Notes: a model not told the origin generated them from the sequence alone. 64,000 nt of DNA from Roseomonas gilardii (GCF_001941945.1 NZ_CP015584.1:1-64000), one strand, 5' to 3'; shown: positions 48,072 through 58,006, numbered from the stretch's first letter. A program made the numbers and translations.

Positions 48072-48422
48072 ATGTCCACGATGATCCTGACGTTCTGGAT
48101 GCTCAACATCCTGCTCGACACGGGCGGGCAACTGGCCTTCAAGGCGGCCGCCCGCACCGGCGGCGAGGGCATGGCGCGCTGGCGGGCGATGGCGGCGCGG
48201 CCCTGGCTGTGGTTCGGCCTCGGCTGCTACGTGGCCGAATTCGTGGTCTGGCTCGCCTTCCTGTCCCTGGTGCCGCTGTCGGATGGGGTACTGCTGGGTT
48301 CGGTGAACATCATCGCCATCATGATCGCTGGTCGCTTCCTGTTCGGCGAGGCGCTGACCCGGCTGCGCGTGGCGGGCATCCTGCTCGTCGCCTTCGGGGT
48401 GGCCGTGGTGGGGATCGGCTGA
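48072..48422 (+). CDS. SMR/EamA-type small transporter (ArnE/F-like), first of pair
   Basis: 116 aa with four membrane spans (ILTFWMLNILLDTGGQLAFK, WLWFGLGCYVAEFVVWLAFL, VPLSDGVLLGSVNIIAIMIA, VAGILLVAFGVAVVGIG). The size and the ..GQLAFK-A pattern match ArnE/ArnF-like subunits, which flip undecaprenyl-linked aminosugars as heterodimers. Its stop overlaps the start of its paralog. Confidence 0.75.
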   Translation: MSTMILTFWMLNILLDTGGQLAFKAAARTGGEGMARWRAMAARPWLWFGLGCYVAEFVVWLAFLSLVPLSDGVLLGSVNIIAIMIAGRFLFGEALTRLRVAGILLVAFGVAVVGIG

Positions 48423-48883
48423 TGCGGCGCTTCTACCTGTTGGGCTTCCTGCTGCTGCTCTCCTTCGACGCGCTGGCGCAGATCAGCTTCAAATACGCCG
48501 CCAACGGCGCATTGCCGGTGACGGCCGACCTCGCCTGGCTGGGCCGGGTCCTGGCACAGCCGTGGGTCTATGTCGCGCTGTGCGGCTATCTCGGTGCCTT
48601 CTTCACCTGGATGGCCCTGCTCCGGCACGCGCCGATCGGCCCTGCCTTCGCCGCCTCGCATCTGGAGGTGCTGCTCGTGATGGTGCTTGCCGTGCCGCTT
48701 TTCGGCGAGCATCTGGGCTGGGCGCAGCTCCTGGGCGGTGCGGCGATCCTGGCCGGGATCGTCTGCCTGGCCCTGAGCGAGACAGAGGAGCCCGGAGCCG
48801 AGGTCCCGGCTGCCCTCCCATCTGCGCCGCAGCGGGGCGGCGTGCCAGCCGGGGCGCCGCTTCCCGGCACCTTCCCGGGGTGA
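48422..48883 (+). CDS. SMR/EamA-type small transporter (ArnE/F-like), second of pair
   Basis: 153 aa: four spans in residues 1-118 (FLLLLSFDALAQISFKYAAN matches the first span of the paralog) plus a proline-rich cytoplasmic tail of about 35 residues. TGATG coupling to the partner and GTGA coupling to the aminotransferase suggest an obligate heterodimer within one transcript. Confidence 0.75.
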   Translation: MRRFYLLGFLLLLSFDALAQISFKYAANGALPVTADLAWLGRVLAQPWVYVALCGYLGAFFTWMALLRHAPIGPAFAASHLEVLLVMVLAVPLFGEHLGWAQLLGGAAILAGIVCLALSETEEPGAEVPAALPSAPQRGGVPAGAPLPGTFPG

Positions 48884-50130
48884 GTCCCGCCGCTCCCGGG
48901 GTGCCGCGGCGTTCCCGCTGGCGCGAATTGCCGCCGACCGCTGGCCTGCCACTCCTCTGGCGCGATCTGCTCCCGGGCGGCGGGGCGGACGGGCTGGAGG
49001 CGGCGCTGGCGGATTTCCTCGGCGTGGAGGAGGTTCTGCTCACCTGCTCCGGCACCGCGGCGCTGATGGTGGCGCTGCGCTGCCTGATGGCGCGGAGCAG
49101 CCGGCGACGCGTGGCAGTGCCGGGCTTCACCTGCCCGCTGGTGGCTATCGCCATCCATGCCCTGGGGCTGGAGGTCTGCCCCTGCGACACGCTCCCCGGC
49201 ACGGCGGAGCTGGACCCGGACAGCCTCGCGCCGCTCTGCGACGACAGGCTGTTGGCGATGCTGCCCACCCATCTTGCCGGACGGGTGGCGGTCCTGGACA
49301 CGGTGCTGGCTCTGGCCGAGGGGTGCGGCGCCTGGGTGATCGAGGACGCCGCCCAGGCGCTGGGTGCGCGGGCAGGGGGCGTGCCGGTCGGGCTCCGGGG
49401 GCATATCGGTTTCTACAGTCTGGCTGCCGGCAAGGGTCTGACGCTCTACGAAGGCGGCGTGCTGGTCAGCCGCGATCCGGCGCTGCGCCAGGGGTTGCGG
49501 GACGCCGCCGATGCCATGCTGCGCCCCGGCCGATGGATGGAGGCGCGGCGGAGCCTGGAATTGCTCGGCTACGGGCTGCTCTACAACCCGCTGGGCCTGA
49601 CCCTGGCCTATGGCCGGGGCCTGCGCCGAGCGCTGCGTGCCGGCGACGCGGAAACGGCGCTCGGCGACCGCTTTCCGCTGGAGGTGCCGCTGCACCGCGT
49701 CGGGTCCTGGCGCCAAGCGGTGGGGCGTCGTGCCCTGACGCGGCTGCCGGGCTTCCTGGAGGCAACCCGAAAGCAGGGGCAGGGCTTCGCCGCACGTCTC
49801 GCCGCAGTGCCCGGCCTGCGCGTGCTCAGGGATCGCCCGGGGGAACAGGGCACCTGGCCCGTCCTGGTGCTGGTGTTCGACCGTGCCCGGGATGCCGAGG
49901 CCGTGCTTTCCCGGCTCTGGGGAGAGGGGCTGGGCGTCAGCCGCCTCTTCGCGCGCGCCCTGCCGGACTACGCCTATCTCCGTGGCATCGTCCCGGACCA
50001 CTCCTGTCCGCAGGCGCGCGACTTCGGGGCGCGTAGCCTCAGCATCGGCAACAGCCTCTTCCTGCGTCCCGAGGAGCAGGATCGCATCCTCTTGGTGCTG
50101 CGGGACGTGCTGCAACCCGGCCTCGCCTGA
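48880..50130 (+). CDS. DegT/DnrJ/EryC1-family aminotransferase (ArnB-like)
   Basis: 416 aa from GTG 48880. EVLLTCSGTAALMVALRCLM binds PLP phosphate, WVIEDAAQALGAR is the acidic PLP-ring contact and FYSLAAGKGLTLYEGGVLVS holds the Schiff-base lysine. The family aminates keto-sugars, as ArnB does for Ara4N, though some members act on other substrates. Together with the ArnE/F-like pair it points to an amino-modified lipid-linked product. Confidence 0.8.
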   Translation: MSPAAPGVPRRSRWRELPPTAGLPLLWRDLLPGGGADGLEAALADFLGVEEVLLTCSGTAALMVALRCLMARSSRRRVAVPGFTCPLVAIAIHALGLEVCPCDTLPGTAELDPDSLAPLCDDRLLAMLPTHLAGRVAVLDTVLALAEGCGAWVIEDAAQALGARAGGVPVGLRGHIGFYSLAAGKGLTLYEGGVLVSRDPALRQGLRDAADAMLRPGRWMEARRSLELLGYGLLYNPLGLTLAYGRGLRRALRAGDAETALGDRFPLEVPLHRVGSWRQAVGRRALTRLPGFLEATRKQGQGFAARLAAVPGLRVLRDRPGEQGTWPVLVLVFDRARDAEAVLSRLWGEGLGVSRLFARALPDYAYLRGIVPDHSCPQARDFGARSLSIGNSLFLRPEEQDRILLVLRDVLQPGLA

Positions 50131-50210
50131 CGCCCGTTTCTGTCATGGCGCCACGAGGCCGGGGGAAAACGGCCGCAGGGACGTTCCGCTCCATCTCCCC
50201 CGGTCGGCGT

Positions 50211-51077
50211 TCAGGCGAGGAGCAGCCAGGCCAGGCTGCCAACCCCCGCGAGCAGGCAGTAATAGGCGAAGGGATTCAGCGCCCAGGCCTCGTGCTCGCG
50301 GAAGTAGCGCATCAGGAAGGCCGTGCTGAGCCAAGCGGTGACACCCGCGACGGCGGCCGCCAGGACCGAGAGGCCGAAGGTGCCGGGCGGGATGGCCGCG
50401 TGCAGCAGCTTCGGCACTTCCAGCACGGTTGCGCCCAGAATGATTGGCGTGGCGATCAGGAAGCTGAACCGGGCGGCGCCTTCATGGGAGATGCCGCGCA
50501 GCAGGCCGCCGACGATGGTGGCGCCGCTGCGGGAGATGCCGGGGATCAGGGCCCCACACTGCCACACCCCCACCACCAGGGCGTCCATCGGTGTGAGCGA
50601 GGACATGGAACGCGGCGCGGTGGCCCGTCCGCGCAGCCTTTCGCCGAACAGCAGCAACAGGCCATTCACCGCCAGGAAGACCGCGGCGGCCACCGGGGAA
50701 CCGAACAGGCCCCGCAGCCAGTGCTCCAGCGCGAAGCCGACGATCACGGCGGGAATGGTCGCGATGACGATGAGCAGGAGCAGGCGCCGGTTGTCCTGCA
50801 CCTCGACGGCCTGCCCCGTTCCCAGAACGCCCCGGAGGAGGGCCAGCCAGTCGCGCCAGAAGTAGAGCAGCAGCGCCAGCGCGGTGCCGACATGCAGCAT
50901 GACCAGGAAGGGCAGGAATTCCGGGGCGCGCTGGTCCAGGTTCCAGTGCAGCAGGGCCGGAAGCAGAACGGCATGGCCGAGGCTGCTGACGGGGAACAGT
51001 TCCGTCGCGCCTTGCAGGATCGCGATGAGGATGGCCTGGAGAGTGGTCAAGAAGGGCTTGCTCCTGCTGTCCGCCAT
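50211..51077 (-). CDS. uppP: Undecaprenyl-diphosphate phosphatase
   Basis: 288 aa with about eight membrane spans. The two signature regions are ILQGATELFPVSSLGHAVLL and CGALIPGISRSGATIVGGLL. It recycles undecaprenyl diphosphate to the monophosphate carrier for peptidoglycan and envelope glycan synthesis. It converges on the DegT gene. ATG 51077 begins MADSRSKPFLTT. Confidence 0.93.
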   Translation of the reverse strand: MADSRSKPFLTTLQAILIAILQGATELFPVSSLGHAVLLPALLHWNLDQRAPEFLPFLVMLHVGTALALLLYFWRDWLALLRGVLGTGQAVEVQDNRRLLLLIVIATIPAVIVGFALEHWLRGLFGSPVAAAVFLAVNGLLLLFGERLRGRATAPRSMSSLTPMDALVVGVWQCGALIPGISRSGATIVGGLLRGISHEGAARFSFLIATPIILGATVLEVPKLLHAAIPPGTFGLSVLAAAVAGVTAWLSTAFLMRYFREHEAWALNPFAYYCLLAGVGSLAWLLLA

Positions 51078-51634
51078 TCGGGCCCGCCGGGTGCGGGGCA
51101 GGTCCGGATGCCGGCGTTGATGTGAGGCCGGGAGGGCAGGGGGTGGAGGGCTTCGAGGCCGGCACATGCCGGCCGACGGATGACGCGCCGACGTTGCCGC
51201 TGCCGCCAGGGCTGCGGGCCCCGGAAAGGCGCCCCGTCCCTCCGGGGCGGCGGGTGGCGCCTGCCTCAGTCCGGCGCGGGGTCCAGCCTCCCGTCCCTGT
51301 GGCGGCGCGCGGCCGTGACGCCCGTATCGGGGTTTGAACGGGACATCGTCGGCGCCTCTGCGGCCAGGAAGGGCCCGCACCATGGGGGCGAGCACATTGC
51401 CACGCCCTCGCCGGGTAATGTGCTTTTCCCAATGAAGCAGGGGCCGGGCCCACATTCCGTCCGCCGATTGCCGGAAAGCCGCGGAGGTCTCCGGCGGCGA
51501 CCTTGCCGCATGGCCGGGACGCGCGCCGGTCCGGGCGGCCGGAACGCCGCTTCCCAGGTGCCGGCCCGGCTGATAGGCCAGGGCCGGTGCCCCAGCCGGG
51601 CGCGTTGCCGTTGCTTCCTGCCGGACCTCCGCCC
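51078..51634. other. Intergenic region, divergent uppP and antiporter
   Basis: 557 bases with no credible gene; open frames here are GC-driven shadows. I see no clear promoter hexamers or strong hairpins, though both flanking genes must start here. Confidence 0.4.
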
Positions 51635-53764
51635 GTGAATCTCATCGCGACGATCCTTTCCCTGGGCAGCGGCCTCCTGGCGGTGATCGTCCTGGTGCAG
51701 GTCATGGCGGCCCGCACGAACCTGCCGGAGGCCACGGTCCTTTCGCTGGCTGGCATCGCCCTGGGCAGCCTGCTTCCCCTCGCGGCGGCCATGCTGCCCG
51801 GCCCGGTGCGGGAGGGCCTGTCGCTGCTCGTCAGCCCCAGCTTGCCGGCGGAAGCCTATCTCTGGGTCTTCCTGCCGCCGCTCCTGTTCCAGTCCGCGCT
51901 GTCCATCGAGTTCCGCGAGATGCTGCCGGACCTGGGGCCGATCCTGCTGCTGGCCGTGGTGGCGGTCTTCGTGGCCACGGCGGTCACCGGCTTCGCCATG
52001 GCGGCGGTCACGGCGCAGGGGCTGACGGTCTGCCTGCTGCTTGGCGCGATCATCGCCACCACCGATCCCGCCGCCGTCATCGCCGTGTTCCGCGAGGTCG
52101 GGGCGCCGGGGCGGCTCATGCGCCTGGTCTCCGGGGAAAGCCTGCTCAACGATGCGGCCGCCATCGCCATCATGGGCGTCCTGCTGGCGATGTTGAGCGG
52201 CGACGCGGCGGAGGCCTCGCCCATCGCCGGGCTGCGGGAACTGGCTCTCTCCCTGGGGGGCGGGGCGATCTGCGGCATCGTCGCCGGCCGGATCACCGCG
52301 GCGCTGCTCCCCGCCCTCGGCGGCCTCGCCCTGGCGGAGGCTGCTCTCACTTTGGCGCTGCCCTATCCCCTCTATCTGCTGGCCGACCGGGGGATCGGGG
52401 TCTCCGGGGTCGTGGCCGTCGTGGCGGCGGGCCTGGTGATCAACGCGCTGGGCCGCACGCGGCTTTCGCCCCGGAACTGGACACATCTGCAGCTCATCTG
52501 GGAACAGATCGCCATGCTGGCCGGGGCGATGATCTTTCTGCTCGCCACGCTGCAAGCCCGCCATCTGCTGGGTGGGATGGAGGTGCACGACCTGCTGCTG
52601 CTTCTCGTCCTCGTCGTGGCGGCCCTGGGGGCGCGGCTGGCGGTGCTCTTCGGCCTGCTGCCGCTGCTGGGCTGGCTGCGCCTCGGGGCACCGGTGAGCA
52701 CGGCCTACAAGCTGGTGATCGCCTGGGGCGGCCTGCGCGGGGCAGTGACGGTCGTGCTGGCGCTGGGCCTGGCGGAGAATCCCGTCCTGCCGCCAGACCA
52801 GCGGCTCTTCGTCGCCCGCTTCGCCACCGCCTTCGTACTCTTCAGCCTGCTGGTGAATGGCACCACTCTGCGCTGGGCCATCCGCGTGCTGGGCCTCGAC
52901 CGCCTTTCCCCGCAGAACCAGGCCCTTCAGTGGCAGGCGGTGCACCTGGCGACGACGGAGGTCCTGGGGCGCATGGCCGAGACCGCCAGGACCTTCCACC
53001 TGCCGGAGGAAATCGCCCGTCAGGCGGCGTCGGAATACCGCACCGGCATGGAGGCCGGACTGGCGCAGGAGGATTTCGACCTGGCCCTGCCCGAGCGCGA
53101 CCGCCTGATCATCGGCCTGGTCACGCTGGCCACGCGCGAGCGCAGCCTGATCCCGCTGTTCGGCAGCGGTGTCATCTCCATACGCAACCTCGATACCATG
53201 ATGCGCAACACCGGCGACATGATCGATGCCGCGCGCCGGGACGGGCGCCTGGGCTACAACCGCGCCGCGCAGAGGATTCTGGAATCGGATTGGACCATGC
53301 CGATCCTGGAATGGCTCGACCGGCATCTTGGCCTCCGCCGCCCGCTGGAGAATGCGCTTTCCGACCGGTTCGAGCTCCTGCTCTGCCGGCGCGCGGTGCT
53401 GGAGCAACTCCGCCGCTACAATCAGGCCTCCATCGGCCCGCTGTTGAGCGGCCGCATGACCGTGCTGCTGGACAGCGTCCTCGCGGGGCGGATCGAGCGG
53501 CTCGACCAGGCCGTGGACCAGATGCGGGCCCGCTTTCCCGAGATCACCGCGACGCTGGAGAAGCGGCTGCTGCTTCTCCAGGGCCTGCGCGACGGAGCCA
53601 GGGTGATCGACCGCATACGGGATGAAAGCCTGATCTCGCCGGAGGTCGCGGACCGGATCCAGCGCACCATGCGCGCCTCCTGGCGCATCGCCCTGACACG
53701 GCCGCCGCACCGCCGCGGCGGCCAGGAACGCCCGCAGGACGGGGCGCCAGATACCGCGCCCTGA
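51635..53764 (+). CDS. CPA1-family Na+/H+ antiporter
   Basis: 709 aa. Residues 1-410 carry about 12 spans with the family motifs LPPLLFQSALSIEFREMLPD, GAIIATTDPAAVIAVFREVG, SGESLLNDAAAIAIMGVLLA and IAWGGLRGAVTVVLALGLAE. The C-terminal ~290 residues are a soluble, helical regulatory tail. It exchanges protons for sodium or potassium. Start taken as GTG 51635; codons upstream encode no plausible leader. Confidence 0.88.
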   Translation: MNLIATILSLGSGLLAVIVLVQVMAARTNLPEATVLSLAGIALGSLLPLAAAMLPGPVREGLSLLVSPSLPAEAYLWVFLPPLLFQSALSIEFREMLPDLGPILLLAVVAVFVATAVTGFAMAAVTAQGLTVCLLLGAIIATTDPAAVIAVFREVGAPGRLMRLVSGESLLNDAAAIAIMGVLLAMLSGDAAEASPIAGLRELALSLGGGAICGIVAGRITAALLPALGGLALAEAALTLALPYPLYLLADRGIGVSGVVAVVAAGLVINALGRTRLSPRNWTHLQLIWEQIAMLAGAMIFLLATLQARHLLGGMEVHDLLLLLVLVVAALGARLAVLFGLLPLLGWLRLGAPVSTAYKLVIAWGGLRGAVTVVLALGLAENPVLPPDQRLFVARFATAFVLFSLLVNGTTLRWAIRVLGLDRLSPQNQALQWQAVHLATTEVLGRMAETARTFHLPEEIARQAASEYRTGMEAGLAQEDFDLALPERDRLIIGLVTLATRERSLIPLFGSGVISIRNLDTMMRNTGDMIDAARRDGRLGYNRAAQRILESDWTMPILEWLDRHLGLRRPLENALSDRFELLLCRRAVLEQLRRYNQASIGPLLSGRMTVLLDSVLAGRIERLDQAVDQMRARFPEITATLEKRLLLLQGLRDGARVIDRIRDESLISPEVADRIQRTMRASWRIALTRPPHRRGGQERPQDGAPDTAP

Positions 53765-53941
53765 GAGCGGCGGATCGGCGGCATGGGTGGCAGGCGAGCG
53801 GAGCGGCGAGGACAACGGCCCCGGGTTACGATCAGGGCCGTCCGGAACGATGCCCCCACGCCTTGCCCCACCCGCCCATCCTGTGGCCATGTCCGGCAGG
53901 ACAGCTTCCCCTTTTCCCGAACCCGGACCGCAGCGAGCACC

Positions 53942-54985
53942 ATGACTGGACCGAGACCCCTCCCCACGGCCGCACCGGATGACGCGGCCACACCGGACGG
54001 GGACCTGGCGGCGGAGCCCGCGAAACGATCTGCCACGGCGGCGCCGATCCCTCCGGATATCGCCCCGGCCACCGCCCCGCGCGGCAGTGTCCCGGCCATT
54101 CCGGCGCCACAGGACAACGTGCTCGGCGGCATCCTGCTGCTGCTCTGCGCGGTCACCCTCTTCTCCTGCTCCGATGCCGTCTCCAAGCTGCTTCGCACCA
54201 CCTTGCCGGCCGGCGAGATCGTCTGGATCCGCTATCTCGTCTTCGTGGCGATGACGCTCGTGCTGCTGGGCCGGAACCGCTTCCGCGGCCTGCACGCGCG
54301 GCGGCCCGGGCTGCAGCTGCTGCGCGGGCTCTGCATCCTCACCTCCTCCGTCCTCTTCGTGATCGGCCTTGGCTACCTTCCGCTCGCCGAGGCCACCGCC
54401 ATCAACTACGTGGCGCCGACCTTCATCACCCTGCTGTCCATCCCGGTGCTGGGGGAGGTGGTCGGGTTTCGCCGGTGGATCGCGCTGCTGGTGGGCTTCA
54501 CCGGCGTGCTGATCGTGGTGCAGCCCGGCGGCGGCACCTTTCAGTGGGCGGCCGTCCTGCCGCTGCTCACCGCCGCCGCCTGGGCGGGCGGAGTGGTGAT
54601 CACCCGCCGCATCGGCGTGGCCGACCATCCCGCCACGACCATGTTCTGGACGGCCTGCACGGGCTTCGTGGCGCTGACCCTCTTCCTGCCCTTCGACTTC
54701 CGCACGCCGACGGGCTGGGAGTTCGGCCTCGGCCTGCTGCATGGCGTGCTGGGCTCGGCGGGGCAGATGCTCGTGGTGCAGGCCTACCGCCAGGCGCCCG
54801 CCTCGGTGCTGGCTCCCTTCTCCTATGGCCAGATCGTCACCTCCGCGCTCGTCGGCTATGCCGTCTTCGGTGCCTTTCCGGGGCAGGCCATGCTCCTGGG
54901 CTCGGGCGTGATCATCGCGAGCGGCCTCTACACCGCGCATCGCGAAAGGCTGCGGGCACGGGAACGGCGGGGGGAGGCCGGCTGA
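53942..54985 (+). CDS. EamA/DMT-family transporter
   Basis: 347 aa: a ~55-residue Pro/Ala-rich cytoplasmic start, then ten spans in two EamA repeats (GGILLLLCAVTLFSCSDAVS, ATAINYVAPTFITLLSIPVL, ASVLAPFSYGQIVTSALVGY). Probably a metabolite exporter; substrate unknown. Confidence 0.85.
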   Translation: MTGPRPLPTAAPDDAATPDGDLAAEPAKRSATAAPIPPDIAPATAPRGSVPAIPAPQDNVLGGILLLLCAVTLFSCSDAVSKLLRTTLPAGEIVWIRYLVFVAMTLVLLGRNRFRGLHARRPGLQLLRGLCILTSSVLFVIGLGYLPLAEATAINYVAPTFITLLSIPVLGEVVGFRRWIALLVGFTGVLIVVQPGGGTFQWAAVLPLLTAAAWAGGVVITRRIGVADHPATTMFWTACTGFVALTLFLPFDFRTPTGWEFGLGLLHGVLGSAGQMLVVQAYRQAPASVLAPFSYGQIVTSALVGYAVFGAFPGQAMLLGSGVIIASGLYTAHRERLRARERRGEAG

Positions 54986-55085
54986 AGGCCGGTGGCCCGG
55001 GCCTTCCGGGGCCGTTCGCCTGGCTTCGCGGAACCTGTCCGGCTGCGGATGACGGTCCGGCCCGGGCAAAACCCATTGGGCCAGG

Positions 55086-56492
55086 ATGCCCCCGCCAACC
55101 CGGAAAGGCCCTGCGGCGTTTGGCCAGGGCCCGTCCGAGGATGCCGACCGCATGGCCCCTGCCGCCGACCCGCCGCCTCCCAGCGGCACGCCCCCGCGCA
55201 TCCGCTACGGGCTGGACGGGCTGAACTTCTTCCTGGCCGATGTCCGGGACGGTCTGGGTCCCTACCTGGCGATCTATCTCCTCGCTGTGCGGGGGCCGGA
55301 GCATGGCTGGAACGAGGCCACCATCGGCCTCGTCATCACCATCGCGGGCGTGGCCGGCCTGCTGGCCCAGACACCCGCCGGGGCGCTGATCGACCGCAGC
55401 CGGCACAAGCGCGCCATCGTCATTGCCGCAGCCCTGGCCGTGACGCTGAGCTGTCTCGCGCTACCCTTCATCACCAGCTTCCATGCCGTGGCCGCGACGC
55501 AGTCCCTGGCCGGCATCGCGGGGGCGATCTTCCCGCCGGCCCTGGCGGCCATCACCCTGGGCGTCGTGGGGCCGAAGGCCTTCTCTCGCCGAATCGGACG
55601 GAACGAGGCCTTCAACCATGCGGGCAACGCCGTCTCGGCGGCGCTCGCGGCGGCAAGCGCCGTGTACTTCGGCCCGGTGGTCGTGTTCTGGATCATGGCC
55701 GGGCTCGCGGTACTCAGCATCGGCGCCATGCTGCTGATCCCCGCCCGGGCGATCGACGACGACCTGGCACGCGGTCTGGAGCAAGGACCTGAACACGGAC
55801 CTGAACACGGGGGCACCGCCGGCCGGCCGGATGGCGAGGAACCGTCCGGCTGGCGCGTCCTGCTGGCATGCCGGCCACTTCTCGTCTTCGCGGCGCTGAT
55901 GGCCTGCTTCCATCTGGCGAATGCCGCCATGCTCCCCTCGGTCGGGCAGTTGCTGACCAGGGTGGTGGGACAGGACTACGCCACCTCGCTGATCGCGGGC
56001 TGCATCGTGGCGGCGCAATGCGTGATGGTGCCGGTCGCCATGCTGGCGGGCGCGAAGGCGGATGCCTGGGGCCGCAAGCCCCTCTTCCTCGTCGCCTTCG
56101 GCGTGCTGGCCTTGCGCGGGCTGCTCTACACCTTCTCGGACAGCCCCTACTGGCTGCTGGGGGTACAGCTCCTCGACGGGGTCGGAGCGGGCATCTTCGG
56201 CGCGCTCTTTCCGGTGGTCGTGGCGGATCTGACGCGCGGCACCGGGCGCTTCAATGTCAGCCAGGGCGCCATCGCCACGGCCCAGGGCCTGGGGGCCGCG
56301 GCAAGCGCCAGCCTGGCCGGTGGCATCATCGTCGGCTTCGGCTACGCGGCGGCTTTCCTTTCCCTGGGTGCCATCGCGGCGGCGGGCTTCCTGGGCTATC
56401 TCTTCCTGATGCCGGAGACACGTGGGAACGCGGCCCGCTCCGACCCGCTGGAGCCCCGCGACGGCCGGGGCGCCCCGCTCCCGGTGGCATAG
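55086..56492 (+). CDS. Major facilitator superfamily transporter
   Basis: 468 aa with twelve spans; GLLAQTPAGALIDRSRHKRA is the MFS loop 2-3 signature and ADAWGRKPLFLVAFGVLALR its C-terminal counterpart. The central loop contains a 12-base tandem duplication (GPEHGPEHGG). Start at ATG 55086; ATG 55152 is equally possible. Confidence 0.85.
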   Translation: MPPPTRKGPAAFGQGPSEDADRMAPAADPPPPSGTPPRIRYGLDGLNFFLADVRDGLGPYLAIYLLAVRGPEHGWNEATIGLVITIAGVAGLLAQTPAGALIDRSRHKRAIVIAAALAVTLSCLALPFITSFHAVAATQSLAGIAGAIFPPALAAITLGVVGPKAFSRRIGRNEAFNHAGNAVSAALAAASAVYFGPVVVFWIMAGLAVLSIGAMLLIPARAIDDDLARGLEQGPEHGPEHGGTAGRPDGEEPSGWRVLLACRPLLVFAALMACFHLANAAMLPSVGQLLTRVVGQDYATSLIAGCIVAAQCVMVPVAMLAGAKADAWGRKPLFLVAFGVLALRGLLYTFSDSPYWLLGVQLLDGVGAGIFGALFPVVVADLTRGTGRFNVSQGAIATAQGLGAAASASLAGGIIVGFGYAAAFLSLGAIAAAGFLGYLFLMPETRGNAARSDPLEPRDGRGAPLPVA

Positions 56493-56514
56493 GACACGGG
56501 TGGCGGATGCCGGA

Positions 56515-57774
56515 ATGACGAGCGTGCTGGCCGCTCCGGCGGCGATCTGGCTGGTCGCGGGCCTGGCGACGGCCGGTGTCATCATCCGGCCCTTCCGCTG
56601 GCCGGAAGCGGTCTGGGCCGTCGCCGGGGCCGTTCTCCTGGTCGCCCTCGGCCTGTTGCCCTGGCGGGAGGCCTGGACCGGGATACGGCGCGGCACGGAT
56701 GTCTACCTGTTCCTGATCGGCATGATGCTGCTGGCCGAGGTCGGACGGCGCGGCCATCTCTTCGACTGGCTGGCCCGCCTCGCGGTGCGGATGGCGCGTG
56801 GCTCCGCGCGCCGTCTCTTCGGGCTGGTCTATGCCGTCGGCGTGCTGGTCACGGTGTTCCTGAGCAACGACGCAACCGCCGTGGTGCTGACGCCCGCCGT
56901 CTATGCCGCGGCCCGCGTCGCGCGTGCCGATCCCATGCCCTACCTCTTCGCCTGCGCCCTTGTCGCCAACGCGGCGTCCTTCGTGTTGCCCATCTCCAAC
57001 CCGGCGAACCTCGTGGTCTATGGCGCCGCGATGCCGTCCCTGCCGGAATGGCTTCGCCTTTTCACGCTGCCATCCATCCTGTCCATCGCCGCGACCTTCC
57101 TGGTGCTGCGCGCGACCCAGCGGCACCGGCTGGCGGCGCCGATCGCGCAGGAGGTTCCGGTCACACCCCTGCCGCGGGAGGGCGTCGTGGCGGGCATCGG
57201 CATCGTTGCGACCGTGGCCGCGATGCTGACGGCCTCGGCGGGCGGGTGGGATCTGGGCCTGCCGACCTTCCTGGCCGGGCTCGGCACCGCGCTGCTGGTG
57301 ATGCTCGTGGCGCGACAGCGGCCCGGAGCGATCCTGGCCGGGGTCTCCTGGAGCGTGCTGCTGCTGGTCGCGGGCCTCTTCGTCCTGGTCCAGGGGCTGG
57401 AGGCGGCGGGCACCGTCGGCGAACTGGCCGGCCAGTTCGGGCGCGTCGCCTCGGCGGAGCTGGAAGCCTGGGGGGCCGGGGCCGGCGTTGCCCTGCTATC
57501 CAATCTCGTCAACAACCTGCCGATGGGCCTGCTGGCCGGCGCGGTGGTGCAGGCGGCCGGTTCGCCGCCGGACACCGTGGGAGCCATCCTGATCGGAGTG
57601 GACCTCGGCCCCAACCTGTCCGTCACTGGCTCGCTTGCGACGCTGCTCTGGCTTGTCGCGATCCGCCGCGAGGGCCAGGACGTCAGCGCCTGGAGCTTCC
57701 TCAAGCTCGGCGCCCTGGTCATGCCGCCGGCGCTGCTGCTCTCCCTCGCGGCGCTGATTCACCGGCCCTTCTAG
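56515..57774 (+). CDS. ArsB/ion-transporter superfamily permease
   Basis: 419 aa, about eleven spans. VYLFLIGMMLLAEVGRRGHL, FLSNDATAVVLTPAVYAAAR and ALLSNLVNNLPMGLLAGAVV are typical of ArsB-type permeases, including the two S-N-x..N re-entrant signatures. No ars regulator or reductase is adjacent, so arsenite is only one possible substrate. Confidence 0.8.
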   Translation: MTSVLAAPAAIWLVAGLATAGVIIRPFRWPEAVWAVAGAVLLVALGLLPWREAWTGIRRGTDVYLFLIGMMLLAEVGRRGHLFDWLARLAVRMARGSARRLFGLVYAVGVLVTVFLSNDATAVVLTPAVYAAARVARADPMPYLFACALVANAASFVLPISNPANLVVYGAAMPSLPEWLRLFTLPSILSIAATFLVLRATQRHRLAAPIAQEVPVTPLPREGVVAGIGIVATVAAMLTASAGGWDLGLPTFLAGLGTALLVMLVARQRPGAILAGVSWSVLLLVAGLFVLVQGLEAAGTVGELAGQFGRVASAELEAWGAGAGVALLSNLVNNLPMGLLAGAVVQAAGSPPDTVGAILIGVDLGPNLSVTGSLATLLWLVAIRREGQDVSAWSFLKLGALVMPPALLLSLAALIHRPF

Positions 57775-57793
57775 GGCGCGGGGGAGCCGGCCT

Positions 57794-58006
57794 TCAGCGT
57801 CCCGCGCTGAGGCAATCCCGGTGCGCCTGGGCGCCGGCGACGAAGGCGTCGAACTGGTCCTTCGCCGCGTAGTTCGCCTCTGTCTGCCGGGCCTGTTCCG
57901 CGCAGAAGGCCGCCCTGTCGCCCGGACTGGCCGGGGTGCTCGCCGTGCGGAAGCCATCGGAGCATCCCGCGAGCGAGCACAGGATCAGCGGATAGAGCCA
58001 ACGCAT
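57794..58006 (-). CDS. Small lipoprotein
   Basis: 70 aa with a lipobox LAGC (residues 12-15) after MRWLYPLILCS, then a mature part with two further cysteines (AAFCAEQARQTEANYAAKDQ, HRDCLSAG). Probably membrane-anchored; no family known to me. Confidence 0.6.
   Translation of the reverse strand: MRWLYPLILCSLAGCSDGFRTASTPASPGDRAAFCAEQARQTEANYAAKDQFDAFVAGAQAHRDCLSAGR

Noticed and set aside
51266-55201. 1311-codon open frame on the minus strand
   Set aside because: It lies antisense to clear transporter genes, is low-complexity (Arg, Gly, Gln, His rich) and has no domain; it is an artefact of high third-position GC.
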